Position numbers and translations under genes: made by a program. This document shows positions 56,242 to 64,000 of a stretch of 64,000 nucleotides of DNA, piece after piece. Position 1 is the first letter of the stretch; every line of letters begins with the position of its first letter. Location of the stretch: the NCBI GenBank assembly GCA_038373885.1, contig JAWZYV010017493.1, positions 992,001 through 1,056,000 on the forward strand. The letters run 5' to 3'. The notes under the pieces are model-generated. The model ran no database searches. It worked only from the letters and a program-made list of their open reading frames with translations, and was not told where the DNA came from. This DNA is from Cheiracanthium punctorium. Its lineage: Eukaryota > Arthropoda > Arachnida > Araneae > Cheiracanthiidae.

Positions 56242-57355
56242 TCTTACAAATATTATAAATGCGAAAGTTTGTTACTCTTTCACCCAGAAACAGCGGGACG
56301 AATTTAGGTGAAATTTGGAATGGAGATAGCTTATACTCAATTAAAACATGGACTACCTTTTATTCTGGGGAAAACAAAAGGAAAAAAACAAACAAATTCT
56401 ATTCCCGTGATTTTTATAGTTTTTAAATTCTGTGGCAGATTCCAAGCATGGTGTGAGAGTTTGTTAGTTTGTATGTTTGTTACACTTTCGCACTGAAACG
56501 GCTTTAAGGATTTAGATCAAATTTGGAATGCAGATGGTTTATACCCTGATACTCTGGAGAAAAACAAAACAGAACCACTGTTCCCGTCATTTTTATAGTT
56601 TTCTAAGTTGTGGGGCACATTCCGAAGCATGACGTAAAACCGGATGTCATGTAATGGCAGAGTAAATAAAATATAAATATAGTATGCATGGTATCCCAGA
56701 ACTATTGGTACAAAATATAAGAGAAAATAGAGCACATAATAAGGAACCAGAATCACATAGAAATGTGGGGGTCAAACAAGCCGTTTTGACTAACCTGTTA
56801 ATAATAACTTTGGTAAAAGTGTCGAAGGGTTCGTCTAATTTCTTAATCAAGTTTCATAAACAATGGGCTTGTCTCCAAAAATTTCATCCATGAAATGAAA
56901 TAGAATTTTTAAACTATCAATCTTAGTCACGTGTTTTCTGTGAAAGATATATTATTTTTAGAGGAACAATGGTCGGAAAGTTCACTATTAATTCAGCACT
57001 TGCTCAAGTGATTATTAACAGCTACCTGAAGACGATCGCTCATTGCTATGTGATTCTGATTCCTTATTATGTGCCCTATCTCCCCTTAAATTTTGTATCA
57101 ATAGTTTTGAGATACCCTGTAATTATTCTACGGTTAATGTAATTAAATTCAGCAATTAGTGAAAAGTTAACTTAAAATGCTTCAGTAGAAAAGCCACATA
57201 CGGTTAGAAACGGGGAAAATGTATAGATATTATTAAAAATACGCTCACTTCACGTAAAACAAAACAGATCAATGTATCAGTGATTGACATCAGCTGATAA
57301 TTTTTTTCAGCAAATTATGCACTAACACCTAATGCACCTGGGCAACGCAGCTAGT
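56242..57355 (+). mobile_element. Helitron-like non-autonomous element, copy 2
   Basis: Starts TCTTACAAATATTATAAATG, followed by gcgaaagtttgttactcttt, and ends ctgggcaacgcagCTAGT. The head block is duplicated inside (about 56258-56455 and 56456-56625, sharing ttgttac-ctttc, caaatttggaatg, gtcatttttatagttt). A ~75-bp inverted repeat has arms at about 56684-56760 and 57038-57112. There is no helicase/Rep frame. The class rests on the end motifs and on likeness to copy 1; moderate confidence. Confidence 0.52.
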
Positions 57356-60087
57356 AAAATATACTTCAGAACTCGCAGGAAATATAATTTATGGCTTAAG
57401 ACAACACGAATTAGAATCTATTATGCTTAAAGAGCAAATTACGCTGAAAGAGAGTATCATATATCTACTGGTAAATTGTAATGGAAATCACGTCAGCTAA
57501 GAATAAAAGCTCGAATTTCAGCACCCACTTTTCTGTTGTTAGAAAGACTGAGGGCACCAATATGTTTTGACACATTCTGCTGCCACACTATGACCGCTAA
57601 GTGTTCCTTGTGTCCTGAAAGCTTTGACAGGAGGTTGTTTATGAGTATTTGGGTGTTCTGTTTTTAAATTAAACAAGTAATTAACAATAGGGACTTTTAA
57701 CGGAAGTAATTTTTAAAAATAACATTATAACTGGAACAGAAATCTCCATAAAGTCTTGGACGAATCTATTTAAGTAGATTTGCTAAAGTTATTAATGTCT
57801 TGCTTCTTGTAGTTCATTTGCTTGTTAGTCAAGAGCTGTTTTTCGTGGGTGGCGATGGTATTTCAAAACTTTTATCTTTTGTTTCAAACGGAAGTGATTT
57901 AAAATTAAATATGTCAAGAGTCAAATAAGAGTATTTATAACATGAGCATGAAAATCTATTCTTGGGAAAATGATTGTTAATTATTCCATTATTTACTCGA
58001 ATTTAAAGAGGATCTTGGCGTTACTATAGCATTCATTATAACAACTTAAATAAATGATTGATAGCCCGTGCAATAAAATTATCTTGAAGGAAATATAATG
58101 AAGGGAGAATGATAAAAACAATCTAGAGAGTGAAAAATAATAATGAATAGTTTTATTTTAAAAGTTTCGCTTTCAAATTTGTATTCGTCATCAAGAAACA
58201 CAAAATAAATAAATAAGATAAAATAAACATAAAAAATATATAAAAAGCATTTTTAACTTATTTTTATTTTTGACTTGCTTTAGAAAACATGACTTGCATT
58301 TGACAAAAACAGGACTTTTCAAGATCTGCAATGAAAAATCATCGTAACTTCTCAGTTGAAACTGAAATTTTACATATATTTAATAATACAGACAGTCTGA
58401 AGATTTATTGTACACAGAAATTCCATTTGCAATTATTCCCTGCATTGAAAAAAATTCTCAAATCGCTAATAACAAACGTTTGCATGCGAAATAGTTCTCT
58501 TCTAATGTGTTTAACATCTTGATTTTACACTATAAACAGTCTTGTTGAACATTTAACTCTAAATTGAGGATAAATTGGCTGAATTTCTTAAAAATAGAAA
58601 AACGTTACACTACTAAAAAAAAAAAAAAAAAAAAAAATCTGGAAAATGGGACGCCATTACTATTTTCATATATTTACGGAATTTCATTCCTCTAAATTGC
58701 AGGGGAAATTTTATTCCAGAGAGGAGCTAATTTTGATGTACAAAACTTATCCGACATTCATATATAAATAGAGAATTTCCGTAAAATTTCACGGAAAGTT
58801 TGCAGTAAATGTACGGTAGTGTTTTCAGGGATTTTGTTTCCCTAATCAGACTAAGCACCAACTCATATGATAAACGTACCTCTATAAATGGTGACGTAAC
58901 TTAGAGAATCTCTTAAATTAACAGTAACTATTTTACTGTGGCTATTTGCATGCGTTATCCACTAAATTAAGTTACGTCAGAACAAAGTCCTAGTTCTGTG
59001 TTGACACTGAAGTACAAAATTTCACCAAAATAAAATTTTTATGGAAGTTAGTAACTTTAATACATTATCAAAATTCTTGCACAACAAAAGAAAAGAACTA
59101 GCCATTTCGTAATAAAAATTGACTAAAACAACGTATTTGTGTTCTGATGTGGAAGGAAGTGGGTGCCGAAATTCGATCAGGTAAAATTCAAACGTGACCG
59201 GCCTATCAAGTTACAGGATAACATTCGATACCAAGGCGTTGCTGCTTATTGGACGGGAAGCAATTCCTCTAGTTATATGCAAATTCCAGAAGAAAATAGA
59301 TAGTGAGGTGTCGTAAGAAGTGTGTGTAGGGGGGAGGTTAAGATATATTCCTGTTGCAACAGATAACTTTAATTGAATCTCGTTCTAGAATAAGATTAAT
59401 GAGTAAAACTTATATGGAACAATTCCCTGAATAAACACTATTATTTATCTCGTGATGTTAGGTGAATTAGTTAAAATACAATTAATATTTCTAATTTATG
59501 TTGTTTGCGGAGTATAACAGAAATTAAAAAAAAATTCTGCTCGTCTGTTAACACTGACATGATAAGAATCGAATATTTGAATGATCATAAATCACCTCGG
59601 TTGTATTTTTGTAGATCAATTAATAAGAGGGTGTTTTTAAATGAAGGTAATAACCAAACAGTCAGCTAATTGAAAAATAAACACCTTTTAATTAAAAGAG
59701 AAGAAAAATACATAAATAATGCTGTGCTAACAATGGATTTAGAGTAATTTTGGGTGGCACTTTAGGCATGTTAATACATTGAAATGTTCAACTTTGTTCT
59801 GGAGCTAGCTATTTTTCTTCTTTTCAGATTTTAAACAGATTATGTTCTGTCTCAACGTTAATTAGAAGTAAAATGTGCAATATTTTATTTATGAGGAAAT
59901 GCCTGTAGTTATTCTTTTGTCAAAAACGGGTGTGTAACTTCATGGAAATTTCTAAAAATCAGCGTAAGTAATATTGTAAATATCATTTCAGTCCATCTAT
60001 TTAAAATAAATTCAGTCATATTATTTGATGTATTTTGCTGTAAAAGATGTTTCACACACTGTTAATAGATGCTCTACACAGTTAATA
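57356..60087. other. Long stretch without a recognised gene
   Basis: AT-rich DNA. A poly-A run at 58615-58637 preceded by ttacactacta, and a ggtagtgttttc near 58814, could be the ends of a small MITE, with a self-complementary tttccgtaaaatttcacggaaa near 58770-58791. No coding motif. Confidence 0.45.
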
Positions 60088-60426
60088 CAGTGGACTCTCT
60101 CTATTCTGAACACTCATGGGACCGACCAAAAGTGTTCAGATAATAGGTATGCTACTGGCGGTTCGTAGCTGCAGTTATAGGGGGGTGCTGTTTAAAAAAA
60201 TAACTCTTTGCTCCTTAATGTCGTGTAAAAAGCAACAATGGGTAAATATAGAGGAAATTCTGTACAAATTTTTAAATTTTAATGTATTATAATATGCATA
60301 AAATAAAATAAAACTTGTGGATAAAACTTTATTATCGCACTAAACTATATTTATCGCACAATGTTTTATGAATACTGATCAAAAATTAAAGTAGCGCTGA
60401 GTAAATCAATTATTATTTTACAACAG

Positions 60427-60843
60427 TTAACCCTTTAACGCGAAGTGTTCCAGCTCTGGGAACACCAAACTCTGACGTTTTGACTGTTGACAGTCACGAA
60501 GAATAGATTTGATTTCTATAAAAATAGTTGCGGGTGACACAGCTCTACGAGAATCCTTTACTTTTTAGCACGTCATTTCCCGTAAAAAAAATGGTCACGA
60601 TTATTTTTAACAGCACTGACATCTGCTGAAAAATGGAAGAATTCGAGAACAGCCGGATAGATTGCCCAATGCTGAAAAAAGGGCAGTGCGTAGCCAGCCT
60701 GCTGCTGTCAAAAAAGGGTCTCTAGATGTGTGGCACGAGATGAACGTTTCGATCGTCCTCCATCTTGCTGGTAGTTAAGTCGAGCGATCGCAACGGCTGC
60801 CCTTTTTTCAGCATTGGGAAAAGGTTGCGCCTCAAAGGGTTAA
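60427..60843 (+). mobile_element. TTAA-flanked MITE, copy 6, nested in Tigger-ended element
   Basis: Bounded by TTAA at 60427-60430 and 60840-60843. It starts TTAACCCTTTAACGCGAAGTG and ends GCGCCTCAAAGGGTTAA, the best-kept pair of ends. The unpaired half is complete. One hairpin arm is largely deleted (only gcccaatgctgaaaaaaggg remains before the opposite arm with atctagag-type and gatcgtcctccatcttg motifs). Same orientation as copies 1-3. Confidence 0.9.
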
Positions 60844-62205
60844 AGCTAATATTTTATATAGATAATTGCATAATTTTTCAATGGTACGAGTTATTTTTCA
60901 AAATCATTCATTTCTCCGAAACAGTAAACGAATCATACCGTACGTATTATTATTTTTGTTGTTGCTGTGCTTGTTGTTGTCAAGGCAAAGTACACAAGGG
61001 CTATCAGAGAAAGGGAGGGATGAAGGTGATATGTTAAATTTTAGCACTAAATAGTAAACGTGATACAAACTTCAGTCTCCATTTCTCATGGCTTGATTTC
61101 TGCTAAGGTAGCTAGACTGGGCTGAGGGCAGCCTGGTTTTGAATGCAACTTTAAAAAAGGATATTTTCCGCTCATGTTAAGGTAATTTTCACATTAAAAA
61201 AGGGCAGTTTTAAATAGGAACAATTTTAACTGTGTAATTTTTACACCTATGTCGAGAACTTAAAAAGGCAAAAAAAAATAAACGCCAGGCCTTAGCATCT
61301 GACCGTTTTAACTAAGCCCTACATTACTTTTATCTGCTAAATCTCTAGGGCAACGATACACGGACTACGATACCTTGCTGGAGATGGAGATAGTAAATTC
61401 CACAGTGCCTCTCATCTCTGTTTCTACCTCCCTCGGTCTCTGCGCAGGCGCAGAGTAATTAAACGCAATCTTGCGGGTTCTACACCGGAGACAGTTTCGC
61501 TCACATATTTTTGTGGTATTTTCCGGATTAAAAAGAATATTTTTGAAGAGTTTTTTGTCATTACTATGTGATAGCTACTGACTTCAGGATTAATGAATGC
61601 GTAAAGTACAAATATCAAGAAAAGATGAAAAAAGAAAAATGTGTTTCTAATTATTGATAACATTTAGTGAAAACTAGGGGTGCTGCAGTGAGTGTTCATT
61701 ATAGAGAGAGAGTGGAAAATGCACATACGTAGTGAGTTAACATATAGAATACTTAGCCTGGTTAGTCGTTCCGGTTACCCATATCTGTACTCTACCATTT
61801 CTCTCTCTCTTTCTTCTTTTTTTTTTTAAGTTTTACAAAACATGCTGCAAACTTATATAATTATACTACATTTCTTGAAAATAGTTTAATTTCCAATGTC
61901 AAGGACAGTACATGTCAAAAAGAAACATAAAAAGAGCATCTAGTATAAAAGTAAAATCATCTAATCTATAAAGTGATATCTGACAGTCCATTAGCGCTCC
62001 CATTAAAAACTCTGAGGCAGAGCAGGACAAAAAGCAAGAGGAAGCATCGGTACATTACATGAAAAAGTGAGTAAATTACATAACTGTACGTATTACTTTA
62101 AAACATCATAGGTACCTGATATGAAAAAGTAAGTAATTTTAGTATGTTTTTTCACTGTGCATGCTCAGCTCATGCAGCGTACATTTATCTGAATTTCCAT
62201 GCTTG

Positions 62206-62457
62206 CACTGAAAAAAAAAAAAAAAAAAAAAAAAAACCTTGTTAAACTAACAGAAAAAAACTGTCAGCCAGGACGCACGTTTATTTCCATTTATTTTACA
62301 GAAGTCTTCCGTATTTTTTTCTGTATACGGAAGATTTCTGTAAAATAAACTGAGAATCTGTAAGATTTACGGAAGACTTCTGTAAAAAAAACGGAAATAA
62401 ACTGGTGTCCTGACTGACAGTTTTATTCTGTAAATTTGACAGACTTTTTTTGCAGTG
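62206..62457. mobile_element. Palindromic CACTG-ended MITE
   Basis: Starts CACTGAAAAAAA and ends ...TTTTTTTGCAGTG. Inverted blocks include aactgtcag-caggac with its complement, and an inner acggaagacttctgtaaa motif present several times in both directions. Non-coding, ~250 bp, nested in the Tigger-ended element. Superfamily not determined. Confidence 0.75.
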
Positions 62458-62671
62458 TGGGAATTTCCCGAGTTCCAATTATAAACACAAGTTCAGTTTA
62501 CAGAGAGGAAAACGTAGAATGTGGATGAAAATAGCATTCATAATACTAGAGGGCTCAGATTAAAGGGTTTTCAGAATACAGAGAGTTCATGTTAAGTCTA
62601 TGGCGTTTCGATGGGACCGTTGTAATGTGTTTAAAATATCGGGGTGTTCATATTAGAGAGAGTTCACTGTA

Positions 62672-64000
62672 GATAAGTTATACTCTATTAACAGATGATC
62701 TTCAGCATGTAATCATAAAATCGTGCTACACTAGCGTGAAACAAACCTCTGTAGAGAAATTTTACCCCATTCTTAACCTGATTAACGGAATGAAATCATT
62801 TTCCGTGCTGAAGTTATACCTAGCATTTCATGGTGAAATATGGAATTCCATTTATTAACAGTTTGAAGAATTCAAGATAAATTTCATTACGCTCTATGCA
62901 TCGTTTAAAAAAACTATTTAAACTCTGAAGGCGTTTTCCTCGAAACTAGGAAAACTGTAGATTTGCAGATTTGCGTTCTCGGCGTGGTGGAAGCAATATG
63001 ATTTCAGTTTATCTGTAAGTATGTCCATGTTCTAACTACACTTCGATCACTATAAATTTGAAATTTATAACTAATTTCGATGTTTCACATTTGATTATAC
63101 GAGGGTAAATGCTTAAGTAAGTTTCCTAATCCATATGAAATAATGTAAAGCAGTAATAAGCTATCCAAAGAATTGAAAAATCATACAGTTTTATAATATT
63201 TAGTTCATATTTTCATGTGATTTATTATGTTGATGTATTAGGTCCACTAAAACAGCATATTGGAACAGATGATGATGGTGATGGCGTTCTATGCGAAGCC
63301 TTACTGTGGATTGGGGAGCAGCAGCACTAGCTTGACGCAGCTGGAACTGGTGCTCTGATAAAACGTTGAAAAAAGTGTATCAGCATTACTTGAGATTAGC
63401 TTAAAAAATAAGATTATTTCCAAGTAATTATCATAGCAAATTATTTTCTCACCTTCCGTGACTTACCTAATGATTTATCTCTTACATCAGAACACCATTC
63501 AAAATTTATATATATTAATGCCATGTATTATGGTGTTCTCTATTGAGAGTGATGTCTATAGAATTACTATTTTTATTTGCAAGAATTCCAATAGATCATC
63601 CTCTATTGTCAGTCATTCTTTAAAATGTGTTTCAGAAATACTCATCTGTTTTAACAATTGATATTAATAGAATGCAGTATTGGAGTTTATAAAAGAAGTT
63701 CTCTGTCGAACTAGCTTGAATAACACTAAACAACTCTCGTACATTGCAAAAGACATTGTTTAACCCTTAAAGCACGAGTTTTTTTTTCGGAAAAACTGGT
63801 AAAAAATGACCAAGTCCTTTTTTAGGGGGGGGGGGCAGAAAATGAATATAGGAATAGTACGTTATTTTTTGGTTAACACAAGAAAACTGCTACATTTAAA
63901 GTAAATAAGTTTAACTGTAATCTAGCCTATCTATTTTTATTAGAACGGATCTCAGACGGGCATTAGAAATAAAAAAAAACGCGGGATACAAGATCGCCCG
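62672..64000. other. No gene recognised; possible TTAA element start
   Basis: AT-rich DNA. At 63760 the phrase TTAACCCTTAAAGCACGAG resembles the start of a TTAA/CCC-ended element, but its other end would be outside the window. A G-run lies at about 63825-63836. Confidence 0.4.

Larger units (their letters stand above)
60088..62669. mobile_element. Tigger/pogo-ended element, invaded by other MITEs
   Basis: Starts CAGTGGACTCTCTCTATTC and ends with the inverted form of CAGTGAACTCTCTCTAATA, flanked by TA (60086-60087 and 62670-62671). Additional end-like motifs (gtgttcattatagagagaga near 61692-61711, and acagagagttcatg near 62579) lie inside, as subterminal repeats or remains of another copy. 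No transposase was recognised. It contains a TTAA MITE (60427-60843) and a CACTG MITE (62206-62457). Ends resemble but differ from those of the Tigger at 30328-32717. Confidence 0.82.

Overview
The window is eukaryotic repeat DNA, AT-rich and without an operon or any convincing host gene. Almost every recognisable coding stretch belongs to a transposable element. The mixture (two Ty3/Gypsy elements, tRNA-derived SINEs, Tigger/pogo, Tc1, mariner/IS630-type, hAT, TTAA-flanked piggyBac-like MITEs, Helitron-like ends, one LINE remnant) suggests an arthropod. The style of the Gypsy gag and pol suggests a chelicerate such as a spider, but that is an impression from the proteins and was not tested.

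Layout. 1-4259 (minus strand): the 5' part of a Gypsy element, with an LTR that has TATA and initiator motifs, a tRNA-type primer site, and one uninterrupted gag-pro-pol frame that runs off the left edge. 4260-15777: mostly unique AT-rich DNA holding a hAT MITE with an 8-bp target duplication, two SINE pieces and a 1.1-kb fold-back element. 15778-17049: a terminal-inverted-repeat (TIR) element with repeated subterminal motifs. 17050-26416: largely featureless apart from microsatellites and the first of six TTAA-flanked MITE copies. 26417-34384: MITEs, a hAT element, a Tc1 relic, a 2.4-kb Tigger, another TIR element and a palindromic mariner derivative, the last three nearly abutting. 35893-41840: a CRE-motif MITE, a complete but decayed Tc1 element with IR/DR ends, a LINE RNase H relic, a deleted Tigger, a perfect hairpin and a mariner fragment. 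43413-49764: MITEs and a second Gypsy element with both LTRs but a ruined pol and most of gag and protease missing. 49998-57355: a SINE with 13-bp target duplications, a diverged tandem array, a SINE interrupted by a hAT MITE, two Helitron-like elements and a deleted hAT with its dimerisation domain. 60088-62669: a Tigger-ended element invaded by other MITEs. The rest is featureless.

These genes do not form a pathway. The theme is nesting: hAT in SINE, TTAA MITE in Tigger, hAT in Helitron. Most enzymes are broken by stops or frameshifts. The exception is the left-edge Gypsy polyprotein, which is intact over everything visible.
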